From Coprobacter secundus (GTDB taxonomy: Bacteria > Bacteroidota > Bacteroidia > Bacteroidales > Coprobacteraceae), in assembly GCA_000803105.1 (NCBI GenBank), contig JTDA01000022.1, forward strand, positions 1 to 43,474: a stretch of DNA of 43,474 bases, given 5' to 3'. The translations under genes and the position numbers were made by a program. Positions within the stretch are counted from its first letter, which is position 1; every line of letters starts with the position of its first letter. Under the pieces are notes generated by a model. That model saw only the letters and a list, made by a program, of their open reading frames with translations, was not told the origin of the DNA and did no database searches. Positions 17,052 to 26,496 of the stretch are shown here, piece after piece.

Positions 17052-20000
17052 TTAGAAGTTTACTTGGGCTGAGAAATTTACCGAACGAGCAAAAGGATAG
17101 GATAGACCTCTTTCCTGACGTATAGTTGACCAATAAAATAACTCATTACAAGTTACAGATAAACGCAGCATTGATAATACTTTATTTCTCAAGAGTTCTT
17201 GTGGTAATGTATAACTTACCCTTAATGAGGTAAGACTCAAGCGACGTTCTTTCTGCACAAATCGGGAGGAAGCTTTTGTCTCACTGTTATCGTTTATTGC
17301 TTTGTATCGAGCTATATCTCCCGGTTGTTTCCATCTTTCGGTAAGAGCACGTTTATCATTATTGACCATGTAGTCGACATTTTCGATCCTTTGATGTAAT
17401 GTATAATTGTATTTATCAGCACCAAAGGAATAGTTGAAGTTAGTACCGAATTCCCATGCTTTATAGCGAAAGTTTGCACCGATATAACCTTGGAGAATTG
17501 GTTCGTTTACACCTACGGGAACTTGGTCTTCTGCACTCCAAATGAATGTTTTAGCACCGTTTTTATCCAAAAAAATTTCTTTTCCAGTACCAGGATCTAT
17601 ACCCAAACTTCGTACAGCATAAATTGTATTCATAGATTCACCTTCTTTAAAGAGGAATACTGTAGTGTATTCATTTTTCTCATCTTCTTCTATTTTCTGG
17701 TTTATCGTTTCATTATATTTTTTTAGAGTATCAGATATTTTTGTGATTTTGTTCTGATTATGTGTCCCGTTGAGAGTAAAGTTTAATAACATGTTTTTGG
17801 TACGTATAGGAGCATAGCTCAGACTGAAATCTATACCTTTATTTGTAAGGTCGCCCATATTAGTTTTATATGAACTGAAACCGATAGACGGTGCGATGGT
17901 AATATCGGTCAGATTACCTGTGGTAGTATTATAATAGTAGTTAAAGTCCAGGTTCAATTTATTATTGAATAAAGTAGTTTCGACTCCGATATTCCGATTG
18001 AATGTAGTTTGTCCTTTCAGGTCGGGATTTCCAAGAGTGCTGATAATAGCTCCGAAATATCCTCCATATACCGGAGTCTGATAATAATACAAACTCATAG
18101 CTTGATTTTTGCTGAAATTTTGGTTTCCTGTGGTCCCGATGTTAGCTCGTAGTGCCAATTTTTTGAAATTGGCGTTTCCTTCAAGGAATGCTTCATTGTG
18201 TATATTCCAACGGATACCGGTAGACCAATAAGGTGCAGATTGTTGGTTTTTTCCATATAAGGAGGAACCATCCATACGTGCGGTCAAGTCTACTAAGTAT
18301 CGGTTATCGTAAGAATAATTCAAATTGGTAAATGCACCTAAAGAGCGCGTCGTAGATTCTACTCCGGATGGTCGCCCATATTGTTCATACTGAGCTGCAT
18401 AAGATAGATAATCTAAAGCGTCTCCCATGAATCCTGTTACAATATAACCGTCATTGTTGCTTTGGGACTGGCGTATTTCTCCACCGAGGATGGCTTGGAT
18501 ATCATGTTTACCGAATGAATGTGAATAAGATGCCACAATATTACCGTTGTAGGCAAGAGTATTGGAATTACTTAAATCATATTTTCCTCGATTGTAAAGG
18601 ACATCGGGATTATTGATGCTGTTGTCATTGTTATTAATGTAAGTAAAGCTTTGAGGAGAAAGGAATATGTCATCTCTATCGAAATCATATGAGACAGAAA
18701 AATTTCCTTTTATTCTAAAATCAGAAGTTACCGACCAATTGATACCTGTATTATTCGTGAAACTCATAGTTTCACCTGCGGTGAAGCTGTTGAGATATTT
18801 TGCTTCATACATTGGTGATTGTTGTATGGGGGATACTCCGAGTTCCATTCCGGGAGGGGCTACATTATTTAGAGACAAAGTCCTATAATAATTACCGTTT
18901 TCATCTTTTTCTCTGAAGTAAGGTAGTGCAGAAGTGTAGGTTGAAAAAGAACCATATGGAGATTCGGTACTTTTTACCATACTAAATTGCATGTCATTGG
19001 TAATGAATATCTTAGAAGAATTATACATTAATTTTGTTCCAGCCTCATAAGTAGAGCGAGTTGATCCTTTCATTACTCCGTTAGTTTGTCCGTATCCCAA
19101 GTTTACAGAGTACCTCATATTTCCTTTTTCTTCTTTCATACGGGTTACACTTCCATCGATGAATATGGTATGTTTATGTTGAAATCCTACTTGTAGGGGT
19201 TTTGACAACCAGTATGTGTCTGTTCCGCTCATGATTTCTTTTTTTATTAAGTTATATGAGTTCAATTTGTTTCCGGGATCTTCTCCTGGTTCGGTAGCGT
19301 CGAACACTCCTGCAGCTTTTTGAAACTCAAGCATTTCAGCGGCATTCATCAGGTTATAGGAACTTAAATCTGGAATTTGTAAACCACTGTTAAGAGTATA
19401 GCTTACTTGCAATACTCCCGATTCAGGGCTTTTGGTTTCGATAACGATTACACCGTTTGCTGCACGAGAGCCATAAATGGCTGATGCTGATGCATCTTTC
19501 AATATAGTGACACTTTGGATTCGGTTCATGTCAAGGTCATATACTTTTTGTACGGAAATCTCGAATCCGTCGAGTATGAAGATGGGTAGACTGGTTACGG
19601 TTTGTAAATTACTTTGGGATATATCAGGAAAGCTGTTTTGCCCACGTATCTCTATTTGGTCAGGAATGTGGTTTGGATCTGATCCGAACACGCCACGTAC
19701 ATCGACGACTTGAAAGGATGGATCGAAAACCTTGAGCCCTTCGAACAAATTTGTGTTGTTTACTGCTCTCAGTTCATCGCCTTTGACCGATACTGCCGTT
19801 CCTGTAAAACTATTTTTAGCTTTTGGATAATAGCCGATAACAACGGCATTGTCAATTTCTACAACATCTGGCTCAAGTTCAATGTCGAGTACGATTTTCC
19901 CATTGGGACGTAAAGTCCTTTTTTTATAACCAATGAATGAGACCGTCATCTTGTTATTGGGGGAGTCAAGCATTAGACTATAATTCCCCTCATCGTCAGA

Positions 20001-20444
20001 TACAGTTGTATTTTTGGAAAAACCATTTTCATCTTGTATGATGACAGCTCCTGAAAGTGGATGTTTATTTTCATCCAAGATGGTTCCTGATACTTTGTAT
20101 TTACCTGGTATTTCCTTTTCTGTAGGACGTGTATTTTTAGAGATAACGACAGTATTGTCTATGACCGAAAATTGTAAATTCAGCGGATGGCAAATGCGCT
20201 TTAGTACAATTCTTAAATCGATATTGTCGGCAGATATTGTAATTTTCTTTTTATTGTCGACAAGCTGATTGGTATAGAAGAACTGATAACCTGATGCCTC
20301 TTTCAGTATTTGTAATGCTTCTGCAAAAGTTTTATCTTTAATATGTACGGTAATATTTTTTTGTGCATGTATTTTCCCTCCGTAGAAGAATAATAGGGAG
20401 AGTATTACCGGAATAACTATTTTTAGTTTTCTTTTCATTTTCAT
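17052..20444 (-). CDS. SusC/RagA-like TonB-dependent transporter with STN domain, pair 1
   Basis: A 1130-residue outer-membrane transporter. Domains in order: signal peptide (1-27), STN domain (about 30-104, ITVHIKDKTFAEALQILKEA), carboxypeptidase-regulatory-like domain (about 117-195), plug (about 205-340, with LKDASASAIYGSRAANGV), and the beta barrel to the C-terminal phenylalanine. The STN domain is the part that contacts the periplasmic FecR domain in cell-surface signalling, so this protein is the likely sensor for the sigma/FecR pair at the head of the operon, even though another SusC gene lies between. It is 27 nt after SusD pair 2 and 9 nt before SusD pair 1. Confidence 0.95.
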   Translation of the reverse strand: MKMKRKLKIVIPVILSLLFFYGGKIHAQKNITVHIKDKTFAEALQILKEASGYQFFYTNQLVDNKKKITISADNIDLRIVLKRICHPLNLQFSVIDNTVVISKNTRPTEKEIPGKYKVSGTILDENKHPLSGAVIIQDENGFSKNTTVSDDEGNYSLMLDSPNNKMTVSFIGYKKRTLRPNGKIVLDIELEPDVVEIDNAVVIGYYPKAKNSFTGTAVSVKGDELRAVNNTNLFEGLKVFDPSFQVVDVRGVFGSDPNHIPDQIEIRGQNSFPDISQSNLQTVTSLPIFILDGFEISVQKVYDLDMNRIQSVTILKDASASAIYGSRAANGVIVIETKSPESGVLQVSYTLNSGLQIPDLSSYNLMNAAEMLEFQKAAGVFDATEPGEDPGNKLNSYNLIKKEIMSGTDTYWLSKPLQVGFQHKHTIFIDGSVTRMKEEKGNMRYSVNLGYGQTNGVMKGSTRSTYEAGTKLMYNSSKIFITNDMQFSMVKSTESPYGSFSTYTSALPYFREKDENGNYYRTLSLNNVAPPGMELGVSPIQQSPMYEAKYLNSFTAGETMSFTNNTGINWSVTSDFRIKGNFSVSYDFDRDDIFLSPQSFTYINNNDNSINNPDVLYNRGKYDLSNSNTLAYNGNIVASYSHSFGKHDIQAILGGEIRQSQSNNDGYIVTGFMGDALDYLSYAAQYEQYGRPSGVESTTRSLGAFTNLNYSYDNRYLVDLTARMDGSSLYGKNQQSAPYWSTGIRWNIHNEAFLEGNANFKKLALRANIGTTGNQNFSKNQAMSLYYYQTPVYGGYFGAIISTLGNPDLKGQTTFNRNIGVETTLFNNKLNLDFNYYYNTTTGNLTDITIAPSIGFSSYKTNMGDLTNKGIDFSLSYAPIRTKNMLLNFTLNGTHNQNKITKISDTLKKYNETINQKIEEDEKNEYTTVFLFKEGESMNTIYAVRSLGIDPGTGKEIFLDKNGAKTFIWSAEDQVPVGVNEPILQGYIGANFRYKAWEFGTNFNYSFGADKYNYTLHQRIENVDYMVNNDKRALTERWKQPGDIARYKAINDNSETKASSRFVQKERRLSLTSLRVSYTLPQELLRNKVLSMLRLSVTCNELFYWSTIRQERGLSYPFARSVNFSAQVNF

Positions 20445-20471
20445 GATTTACAATTTTACCGAATCGTTTAC

Positions 20472-21932
20472 TTAAAAAGCATTTGGCGGTACAGGTAAAG
20501 TATATTGTTTATTACTCATTTCTATCTTAGTTCCGTCATATGATGTTATTTCTGTATCATTCATCCTTTTATGAAAAAAGAACAATTGACCTTCACCCCA
20601 GAATTCTCGTTCGTATTCTTCCCGGATAATCTTACGTAAAGTATTTTGGTTGAGTTCTCCATTCTCTTTGATTTTTGTTAAATAAGAAGCTCCTTTACTT
20701 GTTTCCATATCTATAATCCATTGGGCTGCATCATCGATTTGATTTTGCTCATTTAGGGATTCGGCAGCAATAAGTGCGACTTCTCCTAATTTTATAAAAG
20801 GGATTCTTACTGGTAAGCTGGTCGATTCGCCTGAAGTTGTTTTATTGTAATCTATCAATAAAGATTCTTTTCCGAATTTGTTGGACATGATATATTCATT
20901 GTTGCCTGAAGAGTTGAACCAAGCTCTATATCTGATATCGCTTGCTTCTGGAAATATATCTTTTAGTCCTGTGCGGGTTTTGATTTTCTTTTCATTAAAC
21001 ATTTCTTCGGACAGTTGAGTTAGTCCTTCAGGGGGAGATGCTATCCCGAAAATATGTTCACGAGAAAAGCTAAAATCACTGCCGTATTTTCCGGGTGTAA
21101 AATAGTAAAATACTTGATTTCGACTTTCTACATTTCGAATATGGTTAAATGTTTCGTCTGCATAACTGAAGGCATCAGCATAATTTCCCGTATATAATGA
21201 AATTCGAGCCAATATTGCTGTTACAGCATAGTAGTTCATTTCAAAAGTTCTTAGTTTACTGTCTATTTCTCCCGGTTTTATACTGGAAGAACTTATTCCA
21301 GTCAGAATTGGGTCATAAGGTTTTAATAATTCTGCTGCAAACTTTAGATCTTGGATGATTTTACTTAATAATTCTGTTGTTGATAGTGAGGGACTTACTT
21401 GTGTACCGAAAGTTGTCATATATGGAAGTGCTCTATAACTGGGATCATTAGTTATATTCGGATGGAAAAGCCTGAGCAGCTCAAAATGTAAAGCCCCCCT
21501 GAGGGCATAAGCTTCTCCTGTAATGATTTGTTTCTGGCCACTATTGTAAAAAATAACGTTTGTTTTTTCAATCTCTTCGATTAGTTTATTGCAAGAACCT
21601 ATGGCCCTGAACATTTCTCTCCATATATCAGAAAGGATACCGGCCTGTTCTATTTGAGTGTAATCGTATTTACAAAAAGCTGTGGTTCTTTCATCATATG
21701 GAGTAAAATTTTGACCCATAAATTCTAACATCCCGATAGAAAGATTGTCACCGTATAAAGAAGGTTGTCTGAGTTGTGTATATACATCGGTCAAAGCGTT
21801 ATAAAAAGAGTTCTCATCTTTAAAGAACTTTTTATCTGTGACACTTGTATTGTCCGATTGGATATCGAACCAGTCGGAACAGGAATAGAATACTAAAAGG
21901 AGTAATATGTATGGTATCTTTTTCATAATCAA
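20472..21932 (-). CDS. SusD/RagB-like surface lipoprotein, pair 2
   Basis: A 486-residue SusD-family lipoprotein. The signal peptide MIMKKIPYILLLLVFYSC ends in the acylated Cys18; the start may instead be the second ATG two codons on. SusD hallmarks include AYALRGALHFELLRLFHP (about 140-157), GEVALIAAESLNEQ and EEYEREFWGEGQLFFFHKRM near the C-terminus. It sits 4 nt after the short SusC gene with which it should pair. It resembles the other SusD in this operon in length and motif order (both contain an RMNYYAVTA-like or EMNYYAVTA block), so the two pairs may come from an old duplication that then diverged. Confidence 0.93.
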   Translation of the reverse strand: MIMKKIPYILLLLVFYSCSDWFDIQSDNTSVTDKKFFKDENSFYNALTDVYTQLRQPSLYGDNLSIGMLEFMGQNFTPYDERTTAFCKYDYTQIEQAGILSDIWREMFRAIGSCNKLIEEIEKTNVIFYNSGQKQIITGEAYALRGALHFELLRLFHPNITNDPSYRALPYMTTFGTQVSPSLSTTELLSKIIQDLKFAAELLKPYDPILTGISSSSIKPGEIDSKLRTFEMNYYAVTAILARISLYTGNYADAFSYADETFNHIRNVESRNQVFYYFTPGKYGSDFSFSREHIFGIASPPEGLTQLSEEMFNEKKIKTRTGLKDIFPEASDIRYRAWFNSSGNNEYIMSNKFGKESLLIDYNKTTSGESTSLPVRIPFIKLGEVALIAAESLNEQNQIDDAAQWIIDMETSKGASYLTKIKENGELNQNTLRKIIREEYEREFWGEGQLFFFHKRMNDTEITSYDGTKIEMSNKQYTLPVPPNAF

Positions 21933-21936
21933 TTTG

Positions 21937-24495
21937 TTAAAAAGTTACACGTAACGAAAAAGCCATTGTTCGGGCATAAGGATATAGTATCCCTTTTGCT
22001 GTTTTTGCAGAACTAGTGCGTACTAGATTATTTCCAGATAAAGCCAAAGTCAGAGCTCTCATATGCATTTTTGAACATATTTCTGGCGTAAAGGAATAGC
22101 CCAATTGTAATGAACTAAGTGAAAAACAATTATTTTTGGAGTAAAAGTTATCTCCTATTGGTAACAGATTGAACCAGTCATATGTATAACCTCCCAAAGA
22201 ACAATTGACGATTGTATTTATCCACCATTGTTTGTATTGTAGTGTAAGCCCTAAATTCCCTCGGAATTTATCGTCAGTAGAGCCTACATAGCTCGGGGTT
22301 CCGTCGAGAATGTCCTGCCCATCTTTGTCAGTGTGATATTCAGTGTATTTGTATATTGTATTTAAAGGTTGATTTTCATGTAATTCTGAAAGTCGGTGAT
22401 ACTGTTTGGCATATTGTAAATAGTTATTACGTACCGTACTATTATATTTAGATGCAAAATAATCAGGAACTTTTTCTATCTTATTATGGTTATGCATCCC
22501 CGATATGAATGCACTTAATGACCAGCCCTTTAGGTTTTCGATGATTTTGGTATGAAGGTAAAATTCGATACCCTCATTTCGAATTTCACCACCGTTTGAA
22601 ATTGAATTTTCATATCCGGTAGACAAAGGAAGGAGATCAAATACAATTATATTTTTTGTAAGATTGTTATAGTAGTTAAATGTCAAAGAGATTTTTTTAT
22701 AGTCGAACAGCAAAGATAAGTTTCGATTGTTTATAGTATGCCATTTGATATTTCTGTTTGGCATGGACTGTATAGATGAACCAATAAGATAATAATTATA
22801 AATATACTCATTGCCTATATCTGATTTATAGGTTACATTGTAATCGTCATCTGAGAATCCTACTCCTCCAGTGGTTCCTATAGATGCATTTAAAATAAAT
22901 CGACTTATACCGGAGTTTTTCATAAATGCTTCATTATGAATATTCCAGTAGATAGATGTATTGTAAAACCATGCATTCCTTTCTCCTGTAGATAGAAGCG
23001 AGGAGCGATTATAATTTATGGAAGCTTGTAATCCGTATCTGTTGTCATATGTGTAATGCCCTGATAATATGCTTTGTAAGGTCCTGTCATATTCTCGATG
23101 AGCTGTTGCCATATTTAATGTATCGTAACTTTTAGTGAATGATATGTAAGCCATTCGATCGGTAGGAATGCCTATTCCGGCATAAGCTTCGTCGTAATAT
23201 TTTCCACTGAATGTTCGTACTCCGGCAGACGCTCCTATATTTGATTTTTTGATATGTTTCTGATATTGTAAGGCAAGAGAAGCTTCGAATGATAAGCTAT
23301 TTTCTCTTAAAATGTCATATCTTCCTATATTACTGCCGCTTTCAACATTGTGGTATAGGCCGGAAGATGGGGATATAAAGATATCGTGTTGATTAGTTTC
23401 TCTGACAAAGGCGAAAGACCCATCTATGGTAAATCCTTTTCTCAAGGAAAGCCTCAAATTCAGATTATCGTATATTTCGTTTGATTTTGTCTTGTCAAAA
23501 GATCCTAATGTCGCTTCATATACCGGATTAATACATTCTGTTGTTTCATTTTCATTTAATACGGTATATGGAATACCAGTTTCATCTGTAGCTTTCCATT
23601 CGGGATTCAGTTGACGATAATAATCGTAAGTTCCATAATTAGAAGCGTGTCCTTTTATTTGATTGAATACAATATCATTGGATATATGTAAAGCTTTGAA
23701 ATTATATTCGATGTAGGAATTGAGCCCAAGTATATCATTTTTCGATTTTTTCATTACCCCATTTCCTGAAGGAGAAAATCGGGTAGAGAATTTATATTTT
23801 ACATATTCGTCTCCACCTTCTATATTGATTTTATGCCTATGTTGGAATGCTGTTTGGATAGGCTGTTGTAACCAGTCGGTGTGAACTTCTTTTTGAGCAT
23901 ATTCGTCGATTACTTTATGGGAATTCAAATCTGCATTTTGTATGATTGCGTCGAATAGATAATTGATTTTTATTTTTCCAGTTTGGGGCTTTTGAGTTAT
24001 AAATTCGATAACTCCGTTTGCCCCATAAATTCCATATCGAGAAAGGCTGGCTGCGTCTTTATAAATAATAATTTTATCAATATCGTTGATGTCGAGGTTC
24101 ATTGCTTGACGTAAAGGTACTCTTGCCCCATCAATGATAAATAAAGGTAAGTATGGATTATCTATTTTGGTCGACCAAATCTTTTTCCCTCTTATTGAGA
24201 CAGAAGATGGTAGATACCCGGGCATATCTCCATAAATATCCTGACTTTCATCTTTTAAGGATGGTTCGAGTATTTGAAAGGCATCCCACAAGTTAGTGAA
24301 GCTTGCCTTTTTTAGCTCGTCTGAATTGATAACTCGGTCTCCTGGTGATACTATAGCGTAAGGTGATATGACTGAGCTTGTTGTTTCTATTTCGGAGGCG
24401 TAACTATTAACGCAGATAGTAGAAATGATTAATATTTGTAACCATTGCTTATATTGCTTATTTTTACCTTTTTGTAATATATATGATATATTCAT
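21937..24495 (-). CDS. Short SusC-like TonB-dependent transporter lacking N-terminal domains, pair 2
   Basis: An 852-residue outer-membrane transporter, well short of the roughly 1000 residues usual for SusC. After an N-terminal signal region (about 1-34, with a hydrophobic run LQILIISTICVNSYA) it goes almost straight into the plug (SPGDRVINSDELKKA near 51), with no carboxypeptidase-like or STN domain. The plug keeps IIIYKDAASLSRYGIYGANG, a divergent form of the usual LKDASATAIYGSRGANG. The barrel is complete and ends in Phe (SLRVTF). Only 7 nt separate it from the fecR stop, so the missing domains are not hidden upstream in another frame. It is followed by its SusD gene after 4 nt. Confidence 0.9.
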   Translation of the reverse strand: MNISYILQKGKNKQYKQWLQILIISTICVNSYASEIETTSSVISPYAIVSPGDRVINSDELKKASFTNLWDAFQILEPSLKDESQDIYGDMPGYLPSSVSIRGKKIWSTKIDNPYLPLFIIDGARVPLRQAMNLDINDIDKIIIYKDAASLSRYGIYGANGVIEFITQKPQTGKIKINYLFDAIIQNADLNSHKVIDEYAQKEVHTDWLQQPIQTAFQHRHKINIEGGDEYVKYKFSTRFSPSGNGVMKKSKNDILGLNSYIEYNFKALHISNDIVFNQIKGHASNYGTYDYYRQLNPEWKATDETGIPYTVLNENETTECINPVYEATLGSFDKTKSNEIYDNLNLRLSLRKGFTIDGSFAFVRETNQHDIFISPSSGLYHNVESGSNIGRYDILRENSLSFEASLALQYQKHIKKSNIGASAGVRTFSGKYYDEAYAGIGIPTDRMAYISFTKSYDTLNMATAHREYDRTLQSILSGHYTYDNRYGLQASINYNRSSLLSTGERNAWFYNTSIYWNIHNEAFMKNSGISRFILNASIGTTGGVGFSDDDYNVTYKSDIGNEYIYNYYLIGSSIQSMPNRNIKWHTINNRNLSLLFDYKKISLTFNYYNNLTKNIIVFDLLPLSTGYENSISNGGEIRNEGIEFYLHTKIIENLKGWSLSAFISGMHNHNKIEKVPDYFASKYNSTVRNNYLQYAKQYHRLSELHENQPLNTIYKYTEYHTDKDGQDILDGTPSYVGSTDDKFRGNLGLTLQYKQWWINTIVNCSLGGYTYDWFNLLPIGDNFYSKNNCFSLSSLQLGYSFTPEICSKMHMRALTLALSGNNLVRTSSAKTAKGILYPYARTMAFSLRVTF

Positions 24496-24502
24496 TTATA
24501 AA

Positions 24503-25683
24503 TTATTTTTTATCTAATGTTACTGTCCCATTTTTATAACTGATTTCCATAGGGATACCTACCTCTTCAAGTACCCGGAATAAATAGTCGAGATTTTTTT
24601 TACGGCTTAGTTCTCCTGAAAAATGATATGAGAGCAATGATGAGTCTTTTATTGTATATTTAAAATTATACCACCGGGAGACAATTTTTAGTAAATCTTC
24701 TAATGGTGTGTCATTGAAACTAAATATTTTATTTTTCCATGAGGTGTTGAATTCAGTATCAACATATGATATTTGGCTCGAATTTTCTTTGATGTTGTAA
24801 TAGGATTGCATTCCGGGCTTGAGAATATCCTGTCTGTCAATTGTTTTATATTCTATTTTGACCGAACCTTCTACTAAAGTAGTAGTTGTATACGAGTTGT
24901 CTGGGTATGCCGATACATTAAATTCTGTTCCTAATACTTCGATTTCTGTGTCAGCGGTTTCAATAATAAACGGTTTTTTTTCATTTTTTGATATTTTGAA
25001 ATATCCTTCTCCGATTAAGGTTACTCTTCGTGTATTTCCTTCAAATATGGAAGGATACTCAAGAGTAGATTCGGAGTTAAGCCATACGATACTGCTGTCA
25101 GATAAAATAACTTTATATTCTCCTCCCCTAGGAACTACAAGTTTATTTAATATAGGAGAACTTTTTTCTGTTTCCTGATATGTAAGGCCTTCTTTTGTAC
25201 TATTAGTTATTTTTACACCACGTAAATCGAGCAAGACAGGATTTTGTCCCAAAGCAATGTATTCGTGATTGTCGATGAATAGAGTTGCTTTATTCGTTCC
25301 GGGTAAATGATGTTCAGATATTTCTTTCAATATTTGAATATCATCAGGTTTATGATTTGATGTCCATTGGAATATTCCACATAACAATCCGGCTACTATG
25401 CATGCGACAGAAGAGTAAATAATAAAATTACGGAATCGGGATGTTTTATATGACTGTATATTCAAAGAGTGAGATACCAGTCTTTTTTTGAGTTTTAAAA
25501 AGTCAGCTTCATAAGACTTTTTATCAAAAGAAGGCTGTTTAAAATAATTTTGTTTTACTTTATTATAATATTTGTAATGTTGTTCAGATGCATCTAACCA
25601 TTTTTTTTAATTTCTTTTTTTTCAGATATAGATGTTTGGTTGTCAATATCTTTAGCAATGATTTTCCAGTCAATTTTTCGCAT
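24503..25683 (-). CDS. FecR-family anti-sigma factor, frame broken at an A8 tract
   Basis: Inner-membrane anti-sigma factor that relays a SusC signal to the ECF sigma factor. The main frame holds a membrane helix (NFIIYSSVACIVAGLLCGI), the FecR domain (VPRGGEYKVILSDSSIVWLN to VLGTEFNVSAY) and the C-terminal DUF4974-like domain (FNDTPLEDLLKIVSRWYNFK). Its first usable codon in that frame is a TTG at 25465, which would lose the cytoplasmic sigma-binding domain. That domain is present upstream in another frame: ATG at 25683 gives MRKIDWKIIAKDIDN and continues to a TAG at 25594-25596. One extra A in the eight-A tract (25601-25608) joins the halves through IKKKWLDASEQHY into a 393-residue FecR of normal length. 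The ATG is 9 nt after the sigma stop. Annotated as one gene with a -1 discontinuity. Confidence 0.82.
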
Positions 25684-25692
25684 ACTTGTCAG

Positions 25693-26340
25693 TTATCTGT
25701 ACAGAACTTTAAAATTAGCATTTTGTATATAATAAACATTAGATGTAAAAATGGGGGACAAGAAAATATTTTTTTTAAGAAAAAAATAGATAAAAAGAAT
25801 TGAAGTGAACAAAAAGATAGCCATGTTTTCTCTTAATACTCTCATGGTGCGTTTTAAATGAGTTTTAACAGTAGACTCTGCGATGTGCATTTCTGATGCA
25901 ATATCTTTTACCTTTGTACCATTAATAATGTGTTTTTCCAAAATGATACGACTCTTTTCGGGTAATGACCCCATAATTTTCTTCAGGCGTTTTATGAGTT
26001 CATCTTTTTGACCATATGGATCATCATCTATATCCATACCTGCAAAAATACTTGCTTCTACCAATTTTTCCTGGTTCTTGTCTTGTATATCTAAATCTCG
26101 TATGTAATTTAGGCAGTTTGAGCGGACAATGTGTAATAGTAAAGCCTCTATATTTCCTTGACAATTTATCTTCTCAGGGTGGTCCCAGATCCATACAAAA
26201 GCGTCATGTACCAAATCTTTGGCAATTTCTATGTCGTAAGTAAAACGATATGCAAAAGCCACTAATTCGGATATATTGTTGTTGTATAGCTCTTGAAAAG
26301 CTATCATGTCATGCTCTATGATCTTTCGTTCAAACTCCAT
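25693..26340 (-). CDS. ECF sigma-70 factor with a C-terminal membrane-like tail
   Basis: A 215-residue extracytoplasmic-function sigma factor. Region 2 is about 15-80 (RFTYDIEIAKDLVHDAFVWI) and region 4 about 120-170 (LPEKSRIILEKHIINGTKVK, then HIAESTVKTHLKRTM as the helix-turn-helix). It should direct RNA polymerase to the SusC/SusD operon when released by FecR. After region 4 comes a strongly hydrophobic segment (about 173-188, MAIFLFTSILFIYFFL) and a polar tail to 215. Hydrophobic tails occur on some Bacteroides sigma factors, but the extra 25 residues after the helix follow an eight-A tract (25769-25776), so the true C-terminus may differ. First gene of the operon. Confidence 0.9.
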   Translation of the reverse strand: MEFERKIIEHDMIAFQELYNNNISELVAFAYRFTYDIEIAKDLVHDAFVWIWDHPEKINCQGNIEALLLHIVRSNCLNYIRDLDIQDKNQEKLVEASIFAGMDIDDDPYGQKDELIKRLKKIMGSLPEKSRIILEKHIINGTKVKDIASEMHIAESTVKTHLKRTMRVLRENMAIFLFTSILFIYFFLKKNIFLSPIFTSNVYYIQNANFKVLYR

Positions 26341-26464
26341 TTGATACAGTCCTGATTCATAGTATAATTATAGAGACTCCAATAAATGCAAGTAAAGGAA
26401 AGGTATATTTATATATTTACCGACCAATAGATACAGTTAAAAGAAATCGTGTTACTATTTTCGC

Positions 26465-26496
26465 ACAAAAATACAATATACAAAGGTACATAACAA
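26465..26496 (-). promoter_or_regulatory. Promoter of the sigma-FecR-SusCD operon
   Basis: On the minus strand, ATTG (26496-26493), a 20-nt spacer and TATTTTTG (26472-26465) fit the Bacteroides -33/-7 pattern. A second exact -7 box, TACCTTTG (26487-26480), lies within the spacer but lacks a -33 partner. The leader to the sigma ATG would be about 118 nt. This looks like a housekeeping promoter. Confidence 0.55.

Noticed and set aside
21937..24495. Idea that the short SusC lost its N-terminal domains through a frameshift
   Set aside because: Its start is only 7 nt from the fecR stop, so there is no room for a hidden STN or carboxypeptidase-like domain.
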